A stretch of DNA of 64,000 nt from Melieria omissa (lineage: Eukaryota > Arthropoda > Insecta > Diptera > Ulidiidae): contig OZ020270.1 in assembly GCA_963971225.1 (NCBI GenBank), positions 25,059,689 through 25,123,688 of the forward strand. The letters are read 5' to 3'. This document shows positions 20,862 through 31,266 of the stretch, piece after piece. The notes beneath the pieces were generated by a model, which saw nothing but the letters and a program-made list of their open reading frames with translations, was not told the DNA's origin and ran no database searches. The position numbers were made by a program, and so were the translations under genes. How positions within the stretch are numbered: the stretch's first letter is position 1; each line of letters begins with the position of its first letter.

Positions 20862-21876
20862 GGGGGAAGATCAGTTAAACTGGTCTTTTTTTCTTTTTTT
20901 GGTACAAATAATGTTCGAATCTTTCCAAACTTTTTTATTTTAGTGTATATTAATTGAATTTACAAAAAAAAATTGTTTTTCTCCGATGCGCCACAAAATG
21001 GCCGACTTACAAAGGGTTGAAGTTACCCCTCATTTTTATTGGCAACCAACGTAGAGTCCGCAATTTTTATCTGAAATCAAAAAATCAAAGTACGTTCTGT
21101 TAAGAATAGATAGAGCTATGAATCAAATAATAATAATAATTGATTGGCACGACAGCCCGCTTACGCGAGACTAAGGCCTAGCTTCCCGCAACCACCCGTG
21201 TTGTGCGTGTGAATGTTGTACGCGGGTGGAAGGGGCCTACAGTTTTATGCCGGTTCCGAACGGCAGCTTGGGAGCTTTTTCATATGCAATTTTTACTCTC
21301 AGAGGTTTGCCATTTCCAGCTGAGAGAACAGCCACCGAAAGAGAAAACGAGTTTCCCGTTATTTTTTAGGTGTTACTACATGCAGTATTCGATCTTGCGT
21401 CGCTCTGCATGCGACTCGTTGGACCGCGCACTAACCAACTGAGCCACGGCGGCTGCTATGAATCCCCCTAACAAAATATGCAAAAAATAAATATCGCGAA
21501 AATGCCGACAAAGTGAAAAAAACAGGCACGTTTTTGGACATAGAAGTGACGCCAGAGGGGTTTTTTCGCGAGCTTGACAATTCGCTTTAAAACAGATTAC
21601 GTAAAAAGAGTACATAAAGGTGTGTGCCAAATTTCAAGTCAATCGGACATAAACTTTCCGAGTTACGAGGGTTGCCATTTCAAAAAGTGCAACTCGAGCA
21701 ACAGTTCGAGCGCTCGCCCGAGCGGTAGGCGGAGCGCTTGCTTTGTTCTCGCATTATGAGAGAACGCGTTCGAATTTTGAAAAATCCTCTTAGGACGATG
21801 TTTTCAAGGCATTGAACTAACTGATTCCCAAAAAAAAAAATTGCAACTTTCCAAAAAATTTAACTGATCTTCCCCC
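20862..21876. mobile_element. TTAA-flanked non-autonomous element
   Basis: Inverted ends GGGGGAAGATCAGTTAA at 20862 and the reverse complement at 21876, flanked on both sides by TTAA (20858-20861, 21877-21880). TTAA fits a piggyBac-like target, but the ends start GGGGG and a TA target with one more repeat base is equally possible. Contains a SINE (21125-21454) and a tRNA-like patch at about 21705-21770. Confidence 0.7.
21125..21454 (-). mobile_element. tRNA-derived SINE (family A), full length
   Basis: 330 bp. Head on the minus strand with A-box TGGCTCAGTTGG and B-box-like GATCGAATACTGC; tail ends in an ATT-type microsatellite. A 10-bp target duplication GCTATGAATC lies at 21115-21124 and 21455-21464. 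Best example of the family in the window. Confidence 0.88.
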
Positions 21877-22029
21877 TTAATGCGTAATGCATACGATGTG
21901 ATGCTATCTTTGCTATTAACTGGCTAAAAAAGTTGAAAAAGTTCCTCCCTAGTCACCTAACGTGCATTTAATTAAATATATAAAGGTTTAACCCTCAGCC
22001 CAACAACACTCCATCTTCAAAGATATATA

Positions 22030-22644
22030 GGGTGTTTTTTTTAGAGGTATAGAACTTCGAATTGAAATAAAACACAAGAAAATCATTTTAATGTCCATCA
22101 ATTTGGCTTTATTGGAAGGATAATTTTATGCCATTAATGTTTAAATATGATTTCGGGCATGTGGCCGCCGCGGCTGGCTCGAATAAAGCCAATTCTACAG
22201 GTCCAATTTTTAAAGTTGATGGACAAAGCTCCAATTGCTGTGCACGGTGGCGAATCGATTCATTCGGGTCCTCTTCAACATTTTGCTCTACAGCGGCAAT
22301 TGTTTCTTCGGTGCGCACTGTTCGACGTCTCTGCGGATGCGTATTATCACATAGAGTAAACGTAGTGCGAAAACGACCCATGGATAACCGATGGATGGAC
22401 CGATTTTGCTCTGATTGACGATTATGTCGACCATAAAATGGACGGAGCTTGCGGTAAACTTCGCGAACTGAACCATTATTTTCGAAATAAATTTGAACGA
22501 TTTGCAAGCGTTGTTCTTTTGTCAACCTGTTCATGATGAAATGGCAAACCAAACTGAACATAAATGACATTAGAGTTGCCAGATTTGACCACAAAATGCC
22601 AGTTTTATCTCTATTCGAAAAACAAACCTCTAAAAAAAACACCC
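22030..22644 (-). mobile_element. internally deleted Tc1/mariner-type element (615 bp)
   Basis: Inverted ends GGGTGTTTTTTTTAGAGGT, 19 bp, flanked by TA on both sides. Retains only the N-terminal DNA-binding part of the transposase and a short C-terminal stretch. Confidence 0.85.
22109..22534 (-). pseudogene. mariner-like transposase, N-terminal helix-turn-helix part
   Basis: Starts MNRLTKEQRLQIVQIYFEN with NGSVREVYRKLRPFYGRHNR, then RTVRTEETIAAVEQNVEED and SIRHRAQQLELCPSTL. This is the paired helix-turn-helix DNA-binding region of an insect mariner-like group in which the catalytic domain should follow. Here a deletion joins STL directly to noncatalytic sequence, so no DDE residues remain. 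It may still bind its ends, as deleted elements of this kind can repress their relatives (inference). Confidence 0.75.
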
Positions 22645-22649
22645 TATAG

Positions 22650-22848
22650 TAAGGTTAGGTTAGGTTGCGGTGGCTGCCTCTATAAGAGACACACTCGGAG
22701 GCCTGAAAGGTCCATTGTGATACCACATATTTCACCCGTTTTTGAACTGTGTATGCAACACTGTTTTGCCAACATATGCTACAGCACACATTTGATGCGG
22801 ATGGGGAAAGGGGGGAGGGGACCTACAGTTTAACGCCGACTCCGAACG
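22650..22848 (-). mobile_element. SINE-like repeat, part distal to Transib insertion
   Basis: Includes GGTTAGGTTAGGTTGCGG at the left and, near the right, ACCTACAGTTTAACGCCGAC TCCGAACG, which matches the core of SINE family A (CCTACAGTTTTATGCCGGTT CCGAACG). It is cut at GAACG by the Transib element and continues at 26302. The GGTTAGG units are too few to be telomeric. Confidence 0.6.
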
Positions 22849-22886
22849 CACTATGGCCCGGTTTTCCATTTTTCGTTGCAAAAATC
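22849..22886 (+). repeat. Transib left terminal repeat (RSS-like)
   Basis: Heptamer-like CACTATG (22849-22855) and a nonamer-like GCAAAAATC at 22878-22886, spacer 22 bp. Mirrors the right end. Confidence 0.85.
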
Positions 22887-23044
22887 ATAACTTCTGAACC
22901 AATAAAGATATTAAAAAAATTTAAACTGCATCTGAAAGTGTAATATCTAAGCTTTAAAACAAAACAGGGTGCCACAGTAACAGGGGGCTTGAAAATTCGT
23001 TGCCAAAGTTAAGATTTAGTAAAACTTCATACTTTGTTTGAAAG

Positions 23045-25025
23045 TTAGATTTTTTCAAAATCGCTATCTACGCTGGAAGGAATGTCTAATAATGAAATCA
23101 TTTCTATGCTATAAGTATCTGTAAGTTCTTTTTGTGATCTTACAGATCTCATAGATGAAATAACTGGATCAGAAGAGACTGCTAACATATTGAAAAGGTC
23201 TTCATTTTGTCTAGTTCGTGATATTTTGCAAGTGTTCATGCATCTATACCTTTTGTAGTCCTTATTTTTGCATTCTTAAGCTTCTTCAGACAATTCTCCT
23301 ATTGGTAAGCACCGGTATTCTATTAAATCCTTTCCATGTGCTAAAATTGTATGTACCGTATGAGTAAATTTTTTCTCAGGATACTTCTGAAGCAGCAGTT
23401 CGGCAGTTTTGGATGCATATTCACCAAATTTAGGTCCATTAACCATTTCCTTGCAATTCAAAATATTCAAAATTACTCCCAATCTTCGCACAATATCTTT
23501 ATCAACTCCAGTTATTCGGGCAGTCACTTCATCGTTTTCAAAAAACCTGCGTGAAGAGTTGCCATCATTTGTATTCCCATACCCATACTTTGGAGAGTCT
23601 ACTTTCAGCCCAAGCTCTTTGAAGAATACATCTTGAATTATTTTTTTTCCTGATATTCTGCTTTTCTTTGGATGTTGCGTTGTCCTCCAAAACTTCCCCA
23701 TGTCGTGGTAGCATATACGCCAACTTCAAGACAAATTCCATACATCTTATCCGTGCATGCAAAGGAGATATTCCATACTCATAATTATGTTCGTCACTTG
23801 TTGATTCATCCAATTTTTGGAAGTCTTTTTGATTTTTTTTACAGATTGCAAATTTCATTGTCGATGAAGTATTAGTTAATTGATTTAAAACTTTCCCGTC
23901 GATCATAGTCAGGCGAAAATCATTCTTTATAGTAATAGATTTCCTTTCGTCGATTTCAAGTATTGTTGGTTTTAATTCGGCAATTTGTTTTTTTACATCA
24001 CTGACTGTGGCTTTTATGAGTTCCGAAGACTCCTTCGCATATTTAAATAATATCGGACTGCACAATTTAACTGATGAAGGCCGTGGGTTTTTCCAATATT
24101 CTGAAGCCTCACCTTTTAGTCGTAGGGGAACAACAGAAGCCATAAACATATTAGCATCTGTAACAGTTGTATCGTCCGTATTTATTGTTTGTTTATAGGC
24201 GCTCTGTCCTAATGATCCATCACAGCCCCACTTGCCTACCAATGTTATGCTTTCTGGAAGAGATTTTAACTTGTCTTCAGAAAAAGTCTCCAAGAGTCGT
24301 CTAGAAGTATGTTCCATCAGGTCTTTGAGGTTCACTTCGGCTGATATGATACTTCGGTAATTTTGGGATTAAGAGGTACTGCTTCCTTCTTGGCTTGACT
24401 TATGTGTCCGTATCCAGGAAGAAGATTGGCATTATGTTGTAATAATGATTCACGCAGCATTATATATTTTCCCTTCGACAATCCACGATTCATAAACAGC
24501 GCCAAAGCCTCCTCAGAAGTGAATTGTCGAGGCAATGCATTTTGTGGAGTGGGAATACTATTTTTTATGCTCATGATTCGCTTTGGACTTGCTAACCCAA
24601 CTGCTTCTGTTATATGAGCCTTAATCTTTTCTTCGTCCTTTTTGTATTTCATGGACAATGCTTCAGAAAGATGACCCGTGGCGATATCTTGAGTAGCATC
24701 TAACAACTTCCTTTTCCTTGTGAAGGTCGAACACTCGACTATAGTTTTTGTTGGTCTCCCTCTAGTTCGGTCGGCTGCTCTTCGTCAAATCTACTAACAT
24801 CTGTTAGCCACTTTTCATACTTTTTTCAAATGTTTTCGCGCAACGATTCGCGGCTTGCCAATTGATTTTAGTTTTGGTGTAAATAAAATTAAGTTGGCTT
24901 GTCATGTCCTATTCTTCTATGTTATGTATTTTAGTACTTAATTCTTTCAAAATAGCCGCAACGAAGTCTTGCTCAGTTTGTGAAGCTCTAAACACCTCAA
25001 ATAATTTGGAATTTGCTAGAGACAT
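23045..25025 (-). pseudogene. Transib (RAG1-like) transposase, decayed
   Basis: Start ATG at 25025-25023. Blocks in order: an AT-hook-like TRGRPTK, then TSEEALALFMNRGLSKGKY and LPGYGHISQAKKEAVPLNP (24560-24360); VGKWGCDGSLGQSAYKQ with the first catalytic Asp (about 24220); MASVVPLRL and NPRPSS; LTMIDGKVLNQLTNTSST with the second Asp (about 23900); SPLHARIRCMEFVLKLAY; NTNDGNSSRRFFEND; TAELLLQKYPEKKFTHTVHT near the expected third acidic site; PIGELSEEA; and NEDLFNMLAVSSDPVISS. Lesions: a stop near codon 38, frameshifts near 24345 and 23700, and an in-frame TAA after GELSEEA at about 23277. In the zinc-binding CxxC, the first Cys is replaced (KFAIC). It would catalyse cut-and-paste transposition as RAG1 does for V(D)J cleavage. 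Confidence 0.9.
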
Positions 25026-26263
25026 TACACTCGTAATGTACACTCGTATCACTCAATAAGATTTACTGCGAATTACAGAACTTTTCACTTAAAGCGAACT
25101 TCGAGGGACTGGGCAAAATGGTTCGTTTTAACCGAAAGCACGCTTCAAAAGGGGTCCGCAATAAGCGAAAACATAAAGCGCGTACTTGAAATTGGTTCGT
25201 TTTAAGCGGGTTCGTTATAAACGAAACGCACTGTATATTTGAAAATACTATTCACGGCTAATTCAAGCTGCATAGAATACTTGCGATAAGCTTTAAAGTC
25301 AGAGAACGACTGTAACAAGACAACGAAATATAGGTTCATCAGGCATGTGCTGCAAAAAGTTTTCGGAAACAATTCGCACTGAAAACGTGATGGGATTTCC
25401 CTTTAACGGCATCTAAGAGAATTTGCCGTTTTTTTCAGCGTTTTTGTTCAAATATTGAATATGACTAAGCTGTTCGTGGAAATGTAAGTATTATGATGGA
25501 AAAAATATTGTTTTAAGCTGTAAAAACCATGGGACGTGGAATTTCAGAGGAAACTCTGCCTGTTTCCTCAGAGGAAACAAATCTTCCTTCAGTATATGGA
25601 GCGCCACCCAAATATTGCGAACAAATTCACAACTGCTTGTTAGGAAACACTTTTCTAAATAAAATAAGCAAAACATGGATAGCAAATGTATTATTCATTC
25701 GTAACCAAAAAATATAACTTTATATACAAATTCCAGCAACACAAAATGGGGTTTTGACCGATCTAAATGTGCGTGATTTTTCGTATACCTGCGTGTTTTT
25801 CGACCCGAGGTTGCTTCACTTTTATTGCTCTGGAAAGTAAAGCGGCAAAAAGCAGCAGCTGAGTTTTGGAAGTTAGGTAAATAATTAAATAGCAAATAAC
25901 CTCCCTCAATTTCGCGGAGGTCTTTTTTGGTCTTTTTTTTTATTTTCGATCAAAGTTGAAAAAAAGGTCGAAATATAGACTTTTCGAGCAATCGGTAGAT
26001 CGAACAACTTTTAAAACAAAATAAACATTTTTTATTTTTATTATATTAACAATTAACGTATCTTTTAGAAAAAACCAAAAAGCTACCGATTGGTCGCTTC
26101 ATTTACATACAAATCAATCTTAAAGAGGAAAAAAAAACAAAAAATACACATTTTTCTCGATGTGGAAAAATTGTCAACTTTGAGCGGCTCTACCTCCCAA
26201 ACTACTAATCTGAACTTAATGAAAGTTATAAAGTTATTTATCGAACGCTTTCATGAAATTTTT

Positions 26264-26301
26264 GATTTTTGCAACGTTTTACCGACCGTTGGGCCATAGT
26301 G
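26264..26301 (-). repeat. Transib right terminal repeat (RSS-like)
   Basis: On the minus strand CACTATGGCCC, 22-bp spacer, GCAAAAATC. Followed outside by GAACG. Confidence 0.85.
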
Positions 26302-26520
26302 GAACGGCGATTGGCAGTTTTTCGTTCACACTTGGAGGTTTTTTGCCACTGCCTGCCAAGAGCGCACTTGTGCGATTCTTGTAATTCTCATTCCCTTCAT
26401 GTGGATAGCGATAGAAGTAGACGAGTGTTTTACCAGCCCGAACCCAGGAATCGAACCTGGAGCCTTTGGTATGAGAAGCCAGCGCGCTACCCGCTGGACT
26501 ATCGAGGCCGGCTAAAATTT
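26302..26520 (-). mobile_element. SINE-like repeat, head side of Transib insertion
   Basis: Continues the repeat at 22650-22848. It opens with GAACGGCGATTGGCAG and ends with a tRNA-like head at 26431-26516. The two parts together make a tRNA-derived SINE (family B) whose core resembles family A. Confidence 0.6.
26431..26516 (-). ncRNA. tRNA-like SINE head (tRNA-Met-like)
   Basis: Minus strand starts GCCTCGATAGTCCAGCGGGT, then AGCGCG, and later CCAGGTTCGATTCCTGG, a perfect T-arm with a consensus B-box. The order resembles eukaryotic elongator tRNA-Met (GCCTCG ... AGGTAGCGCG ... CAT). The D-stem and anticodon stem do not pair well, and it continues into a SINE body, so this is not a functional tRNA. 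Confidence 0.55.
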
Positions 26521-26929
26521 ATGCCGAAACTTCTGCAGGGAGTTCCAATAAGAGAAGCATATTCAAAAAGTTATTAATTTTTGGACAAAACTTAGTTTCA
26601 ATTAAATTTTTGCTACATAACCTTATCTTGTACGCAAACTTTTTCTGAGGTGAGGTGAATTCAGTTTTTGGCCCTTCTTTTACAGTTTTGTCAAGTTTTT
26701 GTTATTATTATCTTAATAGAAAAAAGAACAAAATTTATGGAAAAAATAAAATATATTTTCTTTTTGAAAAATTACTTTAAGTGATTTATTTTTCACATGA
26801 AAAAACGCCAATAAATTTTACCGGTGGTTTACCGAGACTTACTCAAGACGAATATTCCGTAAAAAATTCAACTAATCGGCTGTCTAGTTTTTGAGGTTTA
26901 GTGTCGTGGGACCAACAAACAAACATACA
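26521..26929. other. AT-rich sequence, nothing recognised
   Basis: No coding or terminal-repeat signature seen. Confidence 0.35.
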
Positions 26930-27690
26930 TTAATTATTATATACAACATATAGATATTTCTGTGGCCTTAAGGACAAACAGCCAAAGTCGAGTTGGGACA
27001 AAATTGAGTTATTACTACCATTGCATTCGTCGTATTCAAATGTACTATTACACAAAATTCTATGGCTTTTGCTCATAAAATGAATGTTTTACGCCCATAA
27101 GTATAAAATTTATCTAGTGTAATCTAAAGCAAATTCAAAAACTAAAAGTGCTCTCCTGAAAGTTCATAAAATCGACTTTGGATGTTATTTCTTACGGCCA
27201 CAGATTTGCTGCAATGACCGGCAAAATTTTTTTATATCCATATTGTTTTGCACAAATATACTACAGTTAATTTCTCTCATTATAATGGGCATTGCAGGAA
27301 GACGTAAAAGGTGGGCGTGGTCAACCTTATAAAGCTTATGTTTACCGCTATGAAACATATTTACATCAACATTAATTTTCAGACATGTACCGTAGCTTTG
27401 TTTTGTTAGTTTAGTGGGCACGTAAAGTGGGCGTGGCCGATTATATTATAGCCTATGTTTGCCGCAATGACACGCTGGATCGTTTGATACCCATATTGCC
27501 TTAGAAAAGCATACCATAGATGAGTTTTGTTACCATAGTGGGCGTAAGAAGGGTGGCGTGGTCATTCCCATATAGCCTATGTACCATTCTCCCAGATACA
27601 AAATCTTTAGTGCTTATTTCAGTGATTTTTGCTTGATTGTGGCTCAAAAAAGCAACGTCACACTTGTTTTTATATAATAGTATAGATGGC
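26930..27690 (-). mobile_element. Helentron/DINE-like repeat remnant
   Basis: Right edge on the minus strand reads CCATCTATACTATTATATAA, typical of Helentron-type non-autonomous repeats. Inside, GGGCGTGG followed by TC or CCG occurs at about 27312, 27430 and 27550 at roughly 120-bp spacing, each followed by TATAGC or TAAAGC and TATG. Related in style to 61704-63408. Ends are approximate. Confidence 0.45.
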
Positions 27691-28892
27691 AGAAGAGTAG
27701 TTGTAAAGTAGTGGTTGTTGTAAGTTAAGCAGTAAGATAAACAATTATATAAATATGTATATAGAGATATAAAACATTTCCATAAAAAAGTAAGCTAATT
27801 TTAGTTTAGTTACAGCTGTAATTACTTCGCACCGAACAATTTGGCAATCGGCCCAAAGTGCGTTTGGTTGGAGCGGTTAGTTGCTAGTAGTGCTGCACCG
27901 GTAACGGTTCAATGGAAGCGATTAATTGACAATCAGCCGAGACATTATCTGTGCGTTACTGTTGCGTTATTTGTTTCGTCTCAAACCAATTCATTTGGGT
28001 GTTTACGTAAATTGTCGATTTTGATTGGATTTGATTTGGATTGATTTGATTTTTGATGTCATCGGTTTTCGGATCGGTTTGGTTGTATGATCGCTTTTAG
28101 GTTTAATGCCTTTAAACTATGTACTTAAATTCAGCACCTGTCCTGAGGATGATGTTTGCAGATATGAAGATACGTCCGTCTCGATCATGCAGCTCCTCAG
28201 TGTATCAGGTATGAACATGCCTTGGCGACACTACTGTCGCTCCTTTTTCCTTTCTATCAAAGCTGTCGATGTGTGCAGTCGGGTTGCTTTCGTTTCTATA
28301 TTCTCCTTTGACGCCCCTTTCAAACGCTTTTATAACGGGCGGTATTCAGAGGCCGCGTTTCCCCAATGAAAAGACCTGACGCCTTTTCGACAGTTTGTAA
28401 ACTGTGCTCAATAAACAATCGCACTCTCTCTGCTTTTTTGGTGCTACGACTGCGTCTTTCTACGTTGCTTAAGACGGCTGCTGTGTGCTGTGCTGGTAAT
28501 CGCTAATCGCTGGTAGAATTTAATGCATCGCAGTTGGAGTTGAGCCGTAGTTACTGTCGCCTATGTAGGAGATGAGTCAAAAAAACCAAATTAAAATTAA
28601 ATACTCAAGGACGAAAGCCACTGCCACCAGTGTAACTATCAAATTCTTTTTTGTAATTATTAAAATAAATTTTAAAAATTCATCAAATCATTCAATCTTT
28701 AAATTATCTTTTATAAATAACTTTATTTTATACTAGTAGGGCCCTGCGGCTTTGCACGCAAGCTTGAAGTCAATGGGCCCAATAAATCAAGTTTCTTCAT
28801 ACTTACGGTGACCATAAATTTGAATTGAAAAAACAGAACAAAAGCTTTGTTTATAGAAACGTATCATTTTATTAAAAGTAACACAAATGTAC
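27691..28892. other. unassigned sequence, possible LTR-like or UTR-like stretch
   Basis: Holds open stretches of 67 codons (27841) and 87 codons (28106) with no recognised similarity. CTCAATAAACAATCGCAC at about 28408 includes a polyadenylation-type AATAAA, and the region is less AT rich than its surroundings. Could be an LTR of an unrecognised retroelement; no paired copy is seen. Confidence 0.3.
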
Positions 28893-29050
28893 ATTAGGGT
28901 GGCTCTTACTTAACATTTTTTGAAAATTCTAATAATGTTTTGTGGGCTACCCTTCAGTTTGGTTCTATTCTATAAAAAAAGAGCTCTGTGAAATTTAGTG
29001 CCAATCAGATAAGGGAAAGGTGTGCCCCCGTGCAAAGTGCAAAATAAACC
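28893..29050. repeat. left arm of a diverged long inverted repeat
   Basis: GGGTGGCTCTTACTTAAC ... GAGCTCTGTGAAATTTAGTG ... GATAAGGGAAAGGTGTGCCC matches the reverse complement of 34630-34790 in order, with many differences. The pair encloses the Jockey-like LINE. Confidence 0.45.
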
Positions 29051-29868
29051 AAAACATACATTACAAATAAATTTATTTTTTCTTAAATTTTTATAGAGTA
29101 GATAAGTAATTAACAAAAAGTTTTAGTGTTAAATTATATTAAAATATGTATAAATTGCACTAATAAATTGCCTAATTATTACCCATATATACATTTAGTA
29201 TGCTCTTTTATATGTTCCATTTTCTGTCTGGAATACAAGCAAAAAACAAAACAAATTTTGAATTGCTCGAAACAAAAAAAAATTAAAAACTTTGCATATT
29301 TGAAGGCACCAAATTTTTCAAGGAAAAAGTATGAAAAGTGATGAAAATCACGATGGCACATTTTTCCTATTATTTCGATAAGAATGGGAACCACGCCAAA
29401 TAATTTGGCTGTGTTGTATTATTTAATGTTTCCGCTTTCATTTAACAGCTAACTCATTAATAGATTTAAGAAAAATGTGCATGTTTTTGGCCATCCAAGA
29501 AAACGCCTTGCAATTCCATATTTTCCGACTTTGAGGTCCAATTACCGCGGAATTTTAAGACTTATAAAAATAAATTACATTGAAAAAGAAGCCGTGAGGT
29601 GTTGTAAATGCCACAAAGAGAAAACCATGTCAACCGGTTCGTTGATTTAAAAATTACAATCGAAAACGTGAAAAAAGTCAGGGAAAATCCGAAAAAGTGA
29701 CACGCCCATTTTTTGCGAAAACGGAAACTAAGTTTTAAAAACGGCTTGCGGATTCGAAATCAGCGGTACCTAATTACTCGGGAGTTTTTGTTAATGACTG
29801 GAAAAAAGCCTTAATTACTCCGATTTTTAAAAGCGGTAACAAAAATGATGTGACTAACTACAAGCCTA

Positions 29869-30209
29869 ACCAGGCAGGCAGCCGCCGTGGCTCAGTTGGT
29901 TAGTGCGCGGTCCAACGAGTCGCATGCAGAGCGATGCAAGATCGAATACTGCATGTAGTAACACCTAAAAAAAAAATAACGGGAAACTCGTTTTCTCTTT
30001 CGGTGGCTGTCCTCTCAGCTGGAAATGGCAAACCTCTGAGAGTAAAAATTGCCTATGAAAAAGCTCCCAATCTGCCGTTCGGAACCGGCATAAAACTGTA
30101 GGTCCCTTCCACCCGCGTACAAAATTCACACGCACAACACGGGTGGTTGCGGGAAGCTAGGCCTTAGTCTCGCGTAAGCGGGCTGTCGTGCCAATCAATT
30201 ATAATTATT
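29869..30209 (+). mobile_element. tRNA-derived SINE (family A) in the LINE
   Basis: Head CAGCCGCCGTGGCTCAGTTG, B-box-like GATCGAATACTGC, tail with ATAATTATT. Target duplication about 13 bp, AACTACAAGCCTA at 29856-29868 and AACTACAGGCCTA at 30210-30222, one mismatch. Same orientation as the LINE. Confidence 0.88.
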
Positions 30210-31266
30210 AACTACAGGCCTATTTCTAAGTTATCTTCGGTTTCGAAACTTTTTGAATCCATTGTTAATAAAAAGGTGTATTTTGCGGTAAAAAATCTGA
30301 TTTGCCCATATCAACATGGCTTTGTGTCTGGTCGATCCACTGTTACTAATTTGGCTGTCTTCTCCGAAGACTGCATTTCGGCTTTCCAGAAAGGTTATCA
30401 AATTGATGCGGTCTATACTGACTTCTCTAAGGCATTTGACATAGTCTCTCATAAGTGCCTAGTATCTAAGCTTGCTGGTATGGGATTTCACTCTGTCTTT
30501 CTCATATGGTTAAAATCCTATCTTAGTGACCGTCTCTGTGTTGTGACCTTTGATAGTATATCCTCTCAACCCTTTACGGCGACCTCTGGTGTTCCACAAG
30601 GAAGTATCCTAGGTCCGCTTTTATTTGTGCTCTTTGTTAATGACGTCAGTTCTTGTTTTTTGAAGTCAAAATTTTTATTATATGCGGATGATCTCAAAGT
30701 TTACTCTGAGATTAGATCCCCTGAGGACTCTTCTCTGCTTCAAGTTGAACTTAATAACTTACATGACTGGTGTGTCATTAATCGTCTTCACCTAAACATC
30801 AAGAAATGTTTCCATATAACCTATTGCAAAAAGTCAAATCCCTTTCCCTCTTCATACTGTATTTTTAACTCCGTTTTAAATGTAGTCAATATAATTAAAG
30901 ATCTGGGTGTTTATTTTGATTCCAAATATTCTGCACATATTGACTCTACCATCTCCAAATCATATTCCATGCTAGCTTTTGTTCGTTGTAATTGTTCTCC
31001 CTTTTCGGATCCCTACACCCCCAAATTACTATCAGGCAGGTGCCACATTTCACTTTCACTCGAAATCGAAATTGAATCCGACTGAAATCGAAATTTGGGG
31101 TGCTGCATTTCACTACTGTCGATTTCATTTTCGAAAATGAATTCATGTGAAATGACAAGTGCCACATTTCGATTCCATTTTTTTATATGTGATTTGAATT
31201 CGCATAACTGCGTTGAAGTGAAAACGGTCGGTTTTGCGTGTAAATCGGAAAACAGAGGCACAAAAA

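Larger units (their letters stand above)
20491..21960 (+). pseudogene. Tc1-like transposase remnant, interrupted
   Basis: The frame near 20499 reads NKEHRIAFVKESIKES and that near 20698 reads MVWGCMSSKGVSRLCFF, both typical of Tc1-like transposases around the second catalytic Asp. Many stops. A TTAA-flanked insertion (20862-21876) separates it from a short tail at 21881-21960 with NWLKKLKKF. No inverted repeats were identified. Confidence 0.6.
22849..26301 (-). mobile_element. Transib DNA transposon, near full length (3453 bp)
   Basis: Ends are CACTATGGCCC ... CGTTGCAAAAATCA on both sides as inverted repeats, with the same 22/23-bp distance between CACTATG and the A-rich block. Target duplication GAACG lies at 22844-22848 and 26302-26306, the 5-bp size typical of Transib. 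Encodes a RAG1-like transposase on the minus strand at 25025-23045. About 1.2 kb between the gene and the right end shows nothing recognisable. Inserted in a SINE-like repeat, which reads through cleanly when the element is removed. Confidence 0.9.

Noticed and set aside
22650..22676. Insect telomere repeat (TTAGG)n
   Set aside because: Only two or three GGTTAGG units inside a SINE-like repeat; no long array.
22966..22985. CACAGTAACAGGG near 22972 as the Transib left end
   Set aside because: It lacks a partner, and CACTATG at 22849 has both the partner end and the target duplication.
25120..25215. Transib right end at the GTTCGTTTTAAGC repeats upstream of the transposase
   Set aside because: The true right end with heptamer, nonamer-like block and GAACG duplication is at 26301. 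The repeats here look more like a pogo-type end or internal sequence.
26431..26516. Functional tRNA-Met gene
   Set aside because: D and anticodon stems do not pair, and the sequence runs on into a SINE body.
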